Assembly (NCBI GenBank): GCA_963662155.1
Contig: OY759273.1
Coordinates: 29,309,044 to 29,373,043, forward strand
Direction of reading: 5' to 3'
From: Lamellibrachia columna
Lineage: Eukaryota > Annelida > Polychaeta > Sabellida > Siboglinidae
Length of the DNA stretch: 64,000 nucleotides
In this document: piece by piece, positions 48,676 through 59,290 of the stretch
Numbering within the stretch: position 1 is the first letter of the stretch
How the letters are laid out: each line of letters starts with the position of its first letter
Notes under the pieces: model-generated
Databases searched by the model: none
What the model was told of the DNA's origin: nothing
Seen by the model: only the letters and a program-made list of their open reading frames with translations
Translations under genes and position numbers: made by a program

Positions 48676-49915
48676 CCTAGCTCAACAATGAGCCTATATT
48701 GACACTTGACGAACAATAAGCGAAGGTAGGACCCATTATTGAACGGACATAGTACACGAACTTGTATGAAGACCGTGACCTCCCACTTAAACATATACCG
48801 GTGTCAAATGTGGCTTTCCTTTTAAAGATTATCGAAAGAGTGGTCACATTTGGTATCTTACTTGCAAGACGACACATTGAATGAGACGAAGAAGTATCAT
48901 TTGGTAGAAACAGCCATATTGAAAGTGACATTATGCTAGCAGTGCACACGGGATTAGTGGTTGTGCTGATTGATTTGAGTGCTGCTTTTGACACAATTGA
49001 TCACTCAATTGCGTTGCATCGTCTGGATAACAGATTCTGCGTCAGTATTTCTGCAATAGCATAGTTCGTGTCCTGTCTGTCTGAAATTTACAAATGCATT
49101 CGAATTGGAAGCCACTTGTCAAGCAAAACGCGTATTTTATGTGGAGTGCCACAAGGATCTGTTGGTGCCTGGTTTATTTATTTACCACGTACAGTACGCC
49201 TCTTGATGACACTATCATGGAGGGAACATGATCTTAACTTTCTTCTGTACGCCGACGCCACGCGGCTGCAAAATGCGCTAGACAGACTTCGATGTTACTT
49301 GCATGACGTCGACGCCCGGTTGCATCGAAATCGCATAATACTAAACGGCAGCAAAACCGCGGTGGTAGTGTTCAGCACTAAGCAGAAGTTGTCGCTGGCG
49401 AACAACATCCATGTCATCGTTGGTAGCTGCTTAGTGTGTCCAGTGCCAGTGACGAAGAACCTTGGAATTGTATACGACTCCACCCGAACATTGCAAACCA
49501 CGTGAACGTTGTGTGTCGCGGTGCGTACCTGCAGCTTCACAACATCAGACGAATTATAAGGTGCTCTACTCAAGATCTCACTAAGACTGTGGTGCACGCA
49601 TTTGTTACTTCAAAATTAGATTACGAAAATGCGCTGTTCTCCGGCCTTCCAGGTAACTTACTTCATAAACTACAACGTGTGCAAAACATGGCAGCAAGGA
49701 TTATTATGTCCTCACTCCGTAGATAACATAATATAACACTAGTTCTCCAGGATTTACACTGCTTATCCATTCACTGCAGGATACAGTTTAACATTGTCCT
49801 ACTTGTTATTTTTTCTTTACATGACATGGCTCCAAACATTTACCCGATTTGTCGAAAAGCCACTCCGCCACGCGTTCACTGCGGTCAGCCGAACAACAGG
49901 TACTAAAGGAGCGGC
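48676..49915 (+). pseudogene. LINE reverse transcriptase fragment (family 6)
   Basis: Across frames the + strand reads VSNVAFLLKIIERVV (near 48815) and VVLIDLSAAFDTIDHSIALH (near 48960; the DLSAAFDT..H block). GVPQGSV (near 49145) and NFLLYADATRLQ (near 49240) follow, then LNGSKTAVVVFSTKQ, VVHAFVTSKLDYENALFSGL, LQRVQNMAARII and, finally, RIQFNIVLLVIFSLHDMAPN. This is an ordinary LINE RT and C-terminus, unlike families 1-5. The catalytic YADD reads YADA, so the second active-site Asp is lost, and there are several frameshifts. The 5' part (endonuclease) is absent. A GT/GTGC microsatellite replaces the expected 3' UTR at 49927. Confidence 0.85.
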
Positions 49916-49926
49916 GTGAGTTTACA

Positions 49927-49975
49927 CATATGTGTGTGTTTGGTTTGTGTGTGTGTGTGTGTTTGTGTGTTTGTT

Positions 49976-50044
<69 letters not shown>

Positions 50045-50125
50045 TGTGCGTGCGTGCGTGCGTGCGTGCATGCGTGCGTGCGTGCGTGCGTACATGCGTG
50101 CGTGCGTGCGTACATGCGTACGTAT
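49927..50125. repeat. GT then GTGC microsatellite
   Basis: Interrupted GT, a perfect GT run (about 49980-50042), then GTGC units with ATGC/TACA interruptions. Confidence 0.97.
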
Positions 50126-51104
50126 TTATTACTTATTTAATGTATTTGTTTTGAGCGTTTTAAGGAAATTGCGCTGTATACAAATAAAATTATTAGTATT
50201 ATTAAAATCAGAAATGAGAACATTCCAAAATCTCAATGGCGCAAGAGCTTGGCAAGTCATCAACACACTAACTCTTGCCACCATGATGGTGATTTTGATG
50301 ACTTTGATTAATGCTCAAGAATATATATATACTTTTATATACTTTGCATAGTAGCGTAACGTAGGCCCCTAATGTGCTTAGTCGTCTTCATTTCCAGTCC
50401 GACTCGGGCTCCCGACGTCATTTATGCGAGTCAGTGCAATTTATATAATAGTGGGTTCCGTCAGATACATCTCCCAGGGCTGTTTGCCGTGTTCTTTTGA
50501 TTGGCAACGAGGGAATAGTCGAGTCGGAGACACCCTAGAGGATCGAAACCGATTTAGTTGGCCGTCGGCGCGTTGCTACGCGTAACTAGCGCTACTGATG
50601 CCGGCGCACAAGGCGGGTCCGACTGGCGTTATCGCCCCGATGCAGTTCCACAAAATAACGCTACGATCGTGGCGGTGCGCACTCGAATTGACGCAACGTT
50701 TGTTGTACAATGTCCGCTGACCATTCGCATAAGAGTCGTGTAACGTGCGCTCACCAATTCGCACAACCACATAACAGAAATCATGTTATCGCGTGACTCG
50801 TAGCAAAGTTTAGCAATTGAAACCTTGCATTAGCTTTGTTAACGACTCGTATTCATGATAAAGACGAGTTCCCTGGAGGCCGCTAACCAGGGCGCTGACA
50901 CCGATCGTGCACGAGTGTCTTCATTGAAATCTCACGTGGCCTCGACGGAGAGTTGATATATCGGCAAACATAGTACTGGTTCTTTTTTGACGGTGACGGA
51001 ATGCAAAAGTTGCCCTTCGCTTTAACGCAGACCAGTAAGTTATTGGAGCATGATTATGTTGCCCCGAGTCCGTGAAATCGTTTAAACGTGAATATGTAGG
51101 ACAA
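50126..51104. other. Anonymous DNA, no gene seen
   Basis: Nothing is recognised. CACCATGATGGTG (about 50279-50291) is a perfect short palindrome within a longer imperfect inverted repeat. Confidence 0.45.
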
Positions 51105-51240
51105 ATAAATGCTACCAGCGTGAATATGTTTAAACACTAATTTGACAAATATCTCAGAAGGACGGGTTACAAATGGATGAAACATTTTTGGACCCTCGAT
51201 AATATACATTCCTTCTTCATTTGTCATATATTTTTGATGC
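51105..51240 (+). mobile_element. Family-1 LINE 3' end, copy f
   Basis: The sequence GCTACCAGCGTGAATATGTT with TTTAAACA, ATCTCAGAAGGACGGGTTAC and GGACCCTCGATAA matches the end of ORF2 and the start of the 3' UTR in copy b. The tail is decayed (GTCATATATTTTTGATGCC). Confidence 0.8.
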
Positions 51241-51282
51241 CAGTCTTTTTAAAGTTTGAATTACTAAATGCATGCGTACTTC

Positions 51283-51348
51283 TGTGTGTGTGTGTGTGTG
51301 CGTGTGCGTGTGCGTGTGCGTGTGTGCGTGTGTGTGTGTGTGCGTGCG

Positions 51349-51408
<60 letters not shown>

Positions 51409-51462
51409 TGCGTGTGCGTTCGTGCGTGCGTGCGAGTGTGTGTGCGTGAGCGTGGGTGTGCA
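51283..51462. repeat. GT / GTGC mixed microsatellite
   Basis: Interleaved GTGTGC, GT and GTGC units. Confidence 0.97.
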
Positions 51463-52180
51463 TGTATCATTAAACTAAAAAACTGATGTATATACATCGA
51501 AAGAGTACTTCTGTTATATTTTGATGTTTGAACACTTTAATAACTTTGATTATTTCATTTAGTAGATGACAACCTTTTGTTGATGGTGGTTCCGGCGAAC
51601 TCACAGTTGGTTGCGTAAACATGTTCTTCGACGCTGGAGGAGCGCGACAATGTGCTCTGATTATCATTCCTGGCATGAGATTAGGGACGTTCATGCAAAG
51701 CGAAGACTAGATTAAAAAACCGAACAGCTGTTTTCCAATAAAACATGCCAAATATATGCACTTAAAAAGAGATCAGTCATGTAACGTATTCACAAACCTT
51801 CTCACTTCCCAATTTACCCTAACGAACCTTGATTTCAACGCACTTGTGTCGTTTCTGACCAAAGCATTTCCGGTTTGGGCTTTGGTAAATACAAGCATAC
51901 ATTGGTTTCAGATAACCACGGCGAATGAAAGCATTCTTCTTGCAAGACATATTCTAATGAAAATAAGGAATTCCGTTCTCACAAGTCACATCTGTGTTTC
52001 TCGATTACACCATGTGTGTTCCATGTGGAGCGTGTTGACATTGGTTGTGTTCAAATGTACCATTAAGCTTAGGTGTTTTTCAGTGATACATTCGGCGATT
52101 AAGCACGGCACAGTACCGTCGAACCTCAGTTTACGGTCACTTCGGCAAAAAACAGCCACCTCACCATTACGGTCACCCTG
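51463..52180. other. Anonymous DNA flanking the inverted-repeat element
   Basis: A 154-codon frame at 51756-52220 runs into the element end and has no motif; it is probably chance. Confidence 0.4.
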
Positions 52181-52224
52181 CACTCTAAAAACAGATTGGT
52201 TGAGAAAACGACCAATCTAATTGG

Positions 52225-52610
52225 TTGGTCCAATATTGGTTATATATTGGTTGTTTTAACCAATATATTGGTCAACTAGTGACCAATACGTTGGTTGTCC
52301 GGTAACCAATAACATTGGTTACGCCTACAACCAATTTTTTTATGCATTATTGTTGCCTTATGCCGTGCTTATTGTGCAGTACAGCAACTTCAGACGATGT
52401 ATTAGTACATTAGATTAGTAATATAATTGTTTGGCCCAATATCGGTTGCCATAACCAATATATTGGTCAACTAGTGACCATTATTTTGGTTGTCCGGTAA
52501 CCAATCACATTGGTTAGGCCTACAACCAATCTTTGTTTATTATTGTTGCCTGATATCTTCCTTATTGTGCTGTACAGCAAATTAAACCGCTGTATTAGTA
52601 CTTTGTGAAT
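52225..52610. repeat. 195-bp tandem duplication in the left end of the element
   Basis: Two diverged copies share GGTCAACTAGTGACCA, TTGGTTGTCCGGTAACCAAT, CCTACAACCAAT, TTATTGTTGCCT and GTACAGCAA. Only the left end is duplicated. Confidence 0.88.
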
Positions 52611-52695
52611 CCCATAATAAAACAACTAAACAATCCAAGCAGTTTCAGTTAAATACTAGGTGACTACATTTGCTGAGTGGTAGTGGTCACGTGAT

Positions 52696-52758
52696 ATGCA
52701 GGCAACTTCCTTTTCACAGCATGACTTTGAACTGACGAGGCCACCGCGTAGACACTTG
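52696..52758 (+). CDS. Putative first coding exon of the element gene
   Basis: ATG 52696 opens a 21-codon exon (MQATSFSQHDFELTRPPRRH then L) that ends at a consensus donor, TTG|GTAAGT, in phase 0. The next exon also begins in phase 0, so they join in frame. A TG-GTCACGTG E-box-like word lies just upstream at 52685-52693. The start is the first ATG in this frame; no upstream exon was identified. The protein segment is Arg/Pro-rich and matches nothing I know. Confidence 0.45.
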
Positions 52759-53557
52759 GTAAGTGTCAAATCGTTTCTTAACCAAAAGTTTGTTTATATT
52801 ATATAATTTTGGCATGATATGGTATATAAAAGAATATGCTATTATTTGATGTAACCTTAATGTAATGTATTAGTATATATTCATACATATGACTAGTTTT
52901 ATTCTCAGGAGTGTGACCTTGTATGTGCTTTGTGATAGAGACGGGCCAAGCCCGCACGTATCAGTTTTCATATAGAGCTGGAAGCAGTACTAGGAGTTCT
53001 TGATGAAATATACCAGATCTTGGTTTATCATCATAAGGAGTTAGTAACTGTCTGTTAGCCATTGTACATCTTGCTCTATGTTCACTTTAAAATGCACAGT
53101 TGTAAGTAATTAGCAAAGTTAGTTAGCAACATTTTAATGGAATGTTTGAAACTGATATATCCTGTGTTTGACTGTGGAATGCAGAAATGACAAATTACCC
53201 AGTGACCAGCTCAAGCCAGCGGGGTGGTTCATAGCAACAGCCATACTCCACTAGATGGCAGACAGCAGTCAGTGTTAATTACTTTCAAGGATAGTCTACA
53301 TGTACCAGCCAGCAAGGTTTAACAAACTCAAATTGTTTCTTGCAGCTGTTTATTAGCTGATACATACTATGTCATACATTCTTAGTAAAGTAAACGCGTG
53401 TAGTGAACTACATAAATACAATGGTACTGAGTCACTGTGGACTTGTGCAGCTGTGTTGCTATTTTCTATATAACGGGTAGTTTGAGTATTTAGACCTACT
53501 TGATATCTACCAATTAGTACATTGTATTGATTAATATATTTGGTAATATTTTTGTAG

Positions 53558-53642
53558 TTTCACCAGTTATCATTGATGGACAATTATGTGGAAGACAAGC
53601 TGGCCGATTGGGGAATGCAGCACATGATTGAGACATTCAGGG
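53558..53642 (+). CDS. Second exon of the element gene: start of a SAM-like domain
   Basis: The 85-base exon lies between a good acceptor (GGTAATATTTTTGTAG) and the donor GTAAGT. It encodes FHQLSLMDNYVEDKLADWGM then QHMIETFR and ends in phase 1. The pattern V.DxLxxWG(L/M)xxxIxxFR is that of helices 1-2 of a sterile alpha motif (SAM) domain, where the rest (a DG..LL....DL..LG segment) should follow in the next exon. No such exon was found in 53650-53885, so the domain may be incomplete in this copy. SAM domains mediate protein or RNA binding. Confidence 0.55.
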
Positions 53643-53885
53643 GTAAGTCTAAGTATTAACTTTTTTGTTCAAATCCACTGTTCTATAGTCACCAGTCTGG
53701 CTATTTGACACTTCTCACTGGAGTACAAATGGCATGTCTATCTTCGTAGCATATGCCACATCCGTAATCAAAAACATTACTAACTTAGTAATTATAAATG
53801 AATATATAAATAAATGTACACATAATGTACTGGAATGTCGTCATGCTCCAGCGTATTATACTATGTGTTCCTTGCTTATTCCAGC

Positions 53886-54208
53886 GTGGGACATACCTTG
53901 CTGCCTACCTAAGAAAGAGATGAGAGGAGCGGCAGAAGTGAGGTATGACTCGGCAACCTCAAATCCTCGCTCTTTGTGACACTATCTTGGCGGCCAAGGA
54001 GTTATTCCTCCTCTGTGAGGATGTGCTCTATAAGGTGGACTTTTTGGTGAAGGCAGTCGACATCTGCTTCAAGGTCTTCTTTATATTCAATGCAGAGTAC
54101 CCCGCTGAGGCAGCAGACGTGTGGACATTCGTACAGAAGGGGCTTTCCAACATCACCACGCCATATGACGTGGTCACACCAAGAGAGATGGAACTTCTCG
54201 GCCATTAA
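53886..54208 (+). pseudogene. Last exon of the element gene: conserved C-terminal domain of a SAM-associated family
   Basis: After the acceptor CCTTGCTTATTCCAG, one frame reads RGTYLAAYLRKR, has TGA stops at about 53922 and 53940, and then continues from 53945 as RQPQILALCDT, LFLLCEDVLYKVDFLVKAVD, ICFKVFFIFNAEYPAEAADV, WTFVQKGLSN and a TAA at 54206. The block KA(V/L)D.CFK.(F/Y)(F/Y)(V/I)FN..YP.....VW.F(I/L)Q recalls the C-terminal half of uncharacterised, highly multiplied SAMD3-like proteins of fish and some invertebrates (from memory of the family, not searched). Its function is unknown. Phase does not match the exon at 53642, so at least one exon is missing; with two stops this copy is probably inactive. 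Confidence 0.6.
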
Positions 54209-54835
54209 ATGTTAAGACTGGAAATACGAAGCTGACATTGTTTTGTTTTAGTTGTCATCAAGCTGCCCGTCTGCTCTATGTGCATTGTACTTGGTTAGTT
54301 AGTAATTGAAACAGACAACGAACAGAGTCATGCACTGCATGCCAGTAATTTGCCCTTACAAATGTGTACTCGTAATGTGTACTTTTGTGTGTACTAGAAA
54401 ACTGAAATCAAGGTCACAGTGTGACGTCTCTTGAATTATTTCATGTAACACAATTAACAATTTACATTGTGCATATGTCACACGACACATGTTTATACTT
54501 TCATGACCTTGAGGGTTACTAGTACATTGACTGGACGTGCCAGTTTGAGCTACTCTATCATTTGCCTTTGTTTGCATTGATTTTTTATTGGCTTTAGCTC
54601 TCTATCGTTCACCTTTAGTTTATAATGTATTGAATGTTATGTTAAATGATTTAATGTCTCAGTACAATGCCGTCATATTACATGTTTTGCACCGACTTGC
54701 ACTGAAAACGTTGTGGAAAAAACTGACTTGAAATTAAATGCATGCAGTGATAGTAGAATGAACTCTAGCTTGTTGTCTATTGCATTGCCTAAATGGTATA
54801 TTGTATTAATTCCACATAATCGGTCTTATTCTAGA
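54209..54835. other. 3' part of the TIR element, non-coding
   Basis: Nothing is recognised between the last exon and the repeat-rich right end. The stretch 54730-54745 contains ATTAAA and could hold the polyadenylation signal. Confidence 0.4.
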
Positions 54836-55250
54836 TAACCAATCACTTGGTCATATTCCAACCAATATAATTGACCCTATTCCAACCAATCAATTGGTCA
54901 TATTCCAACCAATATAAATGGTCCTAGCCTAACCAATTTACATTGGTTGCTACATGACCTAGATAGATTAACCAATAACTTGGTTAAATTGACCAACATA
55001 TATTGGTTACTATTCTAACCAATATGGATTGGTTAAAAAGTTAACCATACAAAATTGGTTGTCTTAACCAAGAGATTGGTTGGACACATATCTACCAACC
55101 ACATTGATTGAATTTGACCAATATCCATTTTAACCAATCTGTTTTTAGAGTGTGGGACAGTCCCAAATTATTTCCATAACAGTGAACCATAGAACATTAT
55201 TCCTACTAATACGGTCAATAGCAATACTGATACTACAGTAGACGAAAACT

Positions 55251-55430
55251 CAGGGTTGTCATGTAACGAAGTAAAAGTACTTCGTTACAATACTTGAGTA
55301 GTTATTTCAAGTAATTGGCGTGTAACGAAGTAGAATTTTGACTAAATACCTTTACTTGTAACGAAGTAGTTTTATCTAAAGTAACGCTCCGTTACTTTTA
55401 TTTACTTCGCAATATAATTATTTTCGTTAC
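55251..55430 (+). mobile_element. hAT-type transposon end with a palindrome
   Basis: CAGGGTTGTCATGTAACGAA at 55251 is followed by a perfect 11-bp-stem palindrome with a 4-base loop (GTAACGAAGTA / TACTTCGTTAC, 55263-55288) and further TAACGAAGTA words to 55370. CAGGGTTG.C...TAAC ends with repeated TAAC/GTTAC words are a known hAT pattern in animals. The other end was not found within the window. Confidence 0.55.
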
Positions 55431-56525
55431 ATTTTTTGCGAAACCGCTGCTGCCGCTGGCGCTCCACTGTTAACGACATTTCAAAAACTGTTTATAGTCG
55501 CCTGGCCAAAAGCTATTAATATAATCCAATCCAGGCCACTCCGCGATCATATTTGCATGCAGACCTCTCTTCGGGAAATCGACGCAACCACTGTTTTATA
55601 TCTACGTCAGTGAACGAAGTCTGCCAAATATTGGCATAGGTCAGGTCAAGGCCGTTTACATGAAATGTCACTTCGAGTACACAACGCTTGAACGCCATCT
55701 CAAACCACGATGCAAATGTCTTCGTTTATATATATAAATATTAAAAGTTGCAATTTCGACAATGTATTGATAATCCCCATACACTGACACAATTCTGATA
55801 TTCGTGAGCGAAAGCGCATCGTGGATTAGAGTCAGGTATGTCCACTTAGTGTGTATTCTTCTGACAGGTGACTAAGTACAAAGTTGTGTTTTAGAACAGG
55901 TCTTGCAACATTGCAACGCCTTCTGGTCTATTTCACATTCACATGCATTGTTTCTGGCGCGCCGTGAACTTGTAGCAACACGAGTTGTTATACAGTCTTT
56001 GTGTATTTCGGTGGCGCCCGAAGGGAAACTTATGTTTGACACAACACAGATGGAATGAAGCAAGACCAAGTTGAAGCTAAGGTACGGACTTTCAAAACCT
56101 GACCAACGGCGGTGGGACGTGTGATTAAAGTGGGCACCTGAAGCCAACGAAGGACAACGTTTATTTTTCAACGCAACGTACATAGATAAACGAAACAGTA
56201 CACGAAAGCAAATATGAGTTATACGCCAAAATCACACGCATTGAGTTACGAGTGCAAATTCAAATTGGTTTGGGACAAAATTAAAGTTACTACTTCACGT
56301 TCGGCCTGTCATAAATGGACAAGAACATTAAGTATGATGTGCCATGTTTTGAAGAAGAAAAAAAAGTTGTCACAAATGTATACTGTATTTTAACCAGTAC
56401 TATGTATGTTTTATTTGTAATAGTTCAAGTAACATAAGTATTACACTTCTTCTTGCCCTTTTTTCGATAATTTTATAATTATAACATTTTGTTCTATGAT
56501 GTTTGTCTATTATTGTTGTTGAAAA
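55431..56525. other. Anonymous DNA, no gene seen
   Basis: The - strand frames at 55516-55698 and 55872-56183 have no recognised motif. If the hAT end at 55251 is real, part of this stretch may be its interior. Confidence 0.4.
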
Positions 56526-56777
56526 TATAGATTCATTCATTCATTCATTCATTCACCCAAGAGTGGTTTTGTGCTGCCATCAAGTTAATATAGATTCATT
56601 CATTCATTCATTCATTCACCCAAGAGTGGTTTTGTGCTGCCATCAAGTTAATATAGATTCATTCATTCATTCATTCACCCAAGAGTGGTTTTGTGCTGCC
56701 ATCAAGTTAATATAGATTCATTCATTCATTCATTCATTCATTCACCCAAGAGTGGTTTTGTGCTGCCATCAAGTTAA
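56526..56777. repeat. 63-bp minisatellite, four copies, each holding an ATTC microsatellite
   Basis: Units begin TATAGATTCATTC at 56526, 56589, 56652 and 56711. Spacings of 63, 63 and 59 bases, and the longer fourth unit, are explained by gain or loss of single ATTC units inside the copies. Confidence 0.95.
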
Positions 56778-56864
56778 TGGTGTTAAATTTGACATCGCAT
56801 CTCCGAATATGTCTACTGTGTCTCACGGCCAGCGCACTGGCTTCGCTACGGACGTGTACAGACC

Positions 56865-57330
56865 AGCATCAGGGGTGAGAACCAACAGTTTCCAACAGTT
56901 TCTACTTTTAATTCAATATAGCTTCCTTGCCCAACACATGCTAGAACCAACCAAGGGAGAGAATGTATTAGATTTAGTTTTGTCTTCACAAAATAAATTA
57001 GTGGACAATGTCAAAATGCACGAGTCACTCAGTAACAGTGATCATAATCAAATACATTTTGACATCAAAGTAAAATTAGAAAGTATAAATAAACAAATAC
57101 AGGAGAAACTTTAACAAGGTAAATATAAAGATATGAGAAATTACTTAACAAACTAGATTGGAATAAGACCGTAATTGAATGTTGAAACATTCTAAAATAT
57201 GTAATTGAAAGTATCATTGATCAACTTGTTCCCATAAAAACCCCAAGGAAAACGGTCTAGAAAGAAACACTTGTCGAAAGAAGCTATTAGAGAAATAACG
57301 TACAAACAAACATGATCTCAGTAAAGTAAC
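56865..57330 (+). pseudogene. Family-1 LINE endonuclease-linker fragment, copy g
   Basis: The frame 56752-57114 contains FLLLIQYSFLAQHMLEPTKG, NVLDLVLSSQNKLVDNV and NSDHNQIHFDIKVK, matching copy a at 3500-3300. After frameshifts the match continues to about 57295 through the linker (GGAAAACGGTCTAGAAAGAA and neighbours). It is a 5'- and 3'-truncated internal piece, joined on its left to the minisatellite sequence. Confidence 0.85.
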
Positions 57331-58312
57331 AATGAGTTGTCTCAACTGTCATTACATCCATGCATTAGCATAGCAAAGAGTAAACGTGTTGTAATGAGCG
57401 CACCATCCATTTTTATTTACTGCGAATTAATGTTGTTAACGCCTTTGTAAAACCGTGCCCTGTGCATGACCTGTTGTATATACTCAAACAAGCAAGAATA
57501 CATTATATTCATTACCACCGACAAGGTTTGTATATGTAAAAATGCTGTGTTACATATAATATATAATATTTCAGTAAAACACTTATCATGTTTATCGATA
57601 ATGTAAATAATAATAATAATAATACTCTTTCTTTATAGATGTGATTATTTGAATTGTATGTGATTCAGTATTTTTTTTATTGTACATCTTCTAATTACTC
57701 AAATGTTATTAAATGCATTACTATGTAGGGAAACATTATCTACAATTTGTTTTAGCTTATTGCGAATTCCTTTCAAACATTCATTGTATGTCACTAGAAC
57801 AAACAAAATAATGTCAAAGCTATTGTAGCCATTACTATGTTTGTTTGAATAAAATTGATTGCATTTGAGTTGAATATATATGCGCAATCTAATTTGCTAT
57901 TTGAGTAATGCTTTCTTCTGTTGTTACCGTTACTAGCTAGGTAAGTTCACATCAAGCGTACGGGGTTATTGCTGTAGTGTGACACGCGTGCGACAATACA
58001 TCAAATACGATTCTGTATTAGAACTGAGCTCCCTCATAAACACGTGCTATGTCTTGTGTTAGCCCAACTGGTCGGCAGTTGGGTGTGCTGTTACACGTAC
58101 GTCTACCAGGTAAAACCAGCACGAATGAACATTGTTCAACTGAGTGGTTGGATAAAGAAACCACGGCGATCGATGAGAGGTAATTGCCGCACGAAGTGAC
58201 AAAGCGCACGAGGCATACTGCATTATAAATTCTAATAGAATGTGGTCCAACATCGATTCACTGCTGAACGTCTCAGATGCGTTGAATTCAGGGGCCGACA
58301 ATTACCATAATG
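57331..58312. other. Anonymous DNA, no gene seen
   Basis: A short AAT run (about 57606-57624) is the only feature. The - strand frames at 57699-57887 and 58018-58301 have no motif. Confidence 0.45.
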
Positions 58313-58319
58313 CGATTTC

Positions 58320-58625
58320 GCGTAGACCACTACTTCACTACTTGGGTAGACTACTACTTCACTACTTGGGTAGACCACTACTTCACTACTTGGGTAGACT
58401 ACTACTTCACTACTTGGGTAGGCTACTACTTCACTACTTGGGTAGACTACTACTTCACTACTTGGGTAGACCACTACTTCACTACTTGGGTAGACCACTA
58501 CTTCACTACTTGGGTAGACTACTACTTCACTACTTGGGTAGACTACTACTTCACTACTTGGGTAGACTACTACTTCACTACTTGGGTAGACCACTACTTC
58601 ACTACTTGGGTAGACTACTACTACT
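58320..58625. repeat. 24-bp minisatellite, about 12-13 copies
   Basis: The CTACTACTTCACTACTTGGG-type unit of exactly 24 bases stays open in several frames, as expected for a multiple of 3, giving 8-residue repeats such as HYFTTWVD or, antisense, VVVYPSSE. Variants (GACCAC / GACTAC / GGCTAC) alternate without a clear larger period. Confidence 0.95.
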
Positions 58626-58859
58626 ACGACATTCATTTCGTCAAAATATATCGTGGTCATTCGTTAAAACGTTCACATTTCCGTTACGACTTTCGCTTTT
58701 GGTTCGTAATCGGTGTTCCAGTTGAACTTCTCGGCGCGGGCCTGCCGACATCTGCAGTGCAATCACAATGTCACATAACTCGATTAGCGGGCGCCCTTTG
58801 AACTCACGTCTGATGATCAGTCGCCCGATGCATTCACGAGTACGAGTACACAAGAATGT

Positions 58860-59290
58860 GCGAGAGAGCAGCAACCGGAGCTGGATAAGTAGGTTCGTGA
58901 CAAGCAGGAGCTTGATGAGCAGGAGCTTAATGAACAGGAACTTGATGAACAGAAACTTTATGAGCAGGAGCTTGATGAACATGGACTTGATGAGCAGGAG
59001 CTTGATGAGAAGGGACTTGATGAACAGAAACTTGATGAGCAGGAACATGACGAGAATGGTCTTGATATGCAGGAGGTTGGTGAACACAAACTTGATTAGC
59101 AGGAGCTTGATGAGCCGGAACCTGATGAACAGGAATTTGATAAGCAGTAGCTTGATGAGCAGGAATTTGATGAAAATAAAATTGATGAGTAGGAATTTGA
59201 TGAACAGTAGCGTGATAAGCAGGAGCTTGATGAACATAAATTTGATGATGAGGAGGAGCATGTTGAGCCTGAAATTGATGACCAGAAAGT
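58860..59290 (+). repeat. 15-bp repeat array with an acidic LDEQE reading frame
   Basis: The CAGGAGCTTGATGAG-type unit repeats for about 420 bases with decay. One frame reads a highly acidic pentapeptide series (QELDE, NEQEL, DEQKL...). It is open from the TAG at about 58890 to a stop near 59096, with further stops beyond. Another + frame and the - strand are also open (233 codons, Leu/Ile/Lys-rich), as a matter of composition. It could be a decayed low-complexity exon or non-coding satellite; nothing flanking it identifies a gene. Confidence 0.75.

Larger units (their letters stand above)
52181..55152 (+). mobile_element. 2.97-kb terminal-inverted-repeat element carrying a spliced gene
   Basis: The left end reads CACTCTAAAAACAGATTGGTT. 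The right end, reverse-complemented, reads CACTCTAAAAACAGATTGGTT as well, a perfect 21-base match. Both ends (52181-52520 and 54836-55140) are packed with ATTGGTT/AACCAAT words in both orientations. On the left these sit in a 195-base tandem duplication (GGTCAACTAGTGACCA at 52270 and 52465). TG lies just outside both ends, a possible two-base target duplication. Between the ends is a gene with at least three exons (52696-52758, 53558-53642, 53886-54208) and no known transposase. Ends starting CACT recall CACTA/EnSpm-type elements, but that is only a resemblance. Confidence 0.8.

Noticed and set aside
51756..52220. A 154-codon open frame
   Set aside because: It runs across the left end of the inverted-repeat element and has no recognisable motif.
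53734..53979. An alternative frame across the intron and last exon of the SAM-type gene
   Set aside because: Its residues match no family, while another frame of the last exon carries the conserved KAVD.CFK...FN..YP block.
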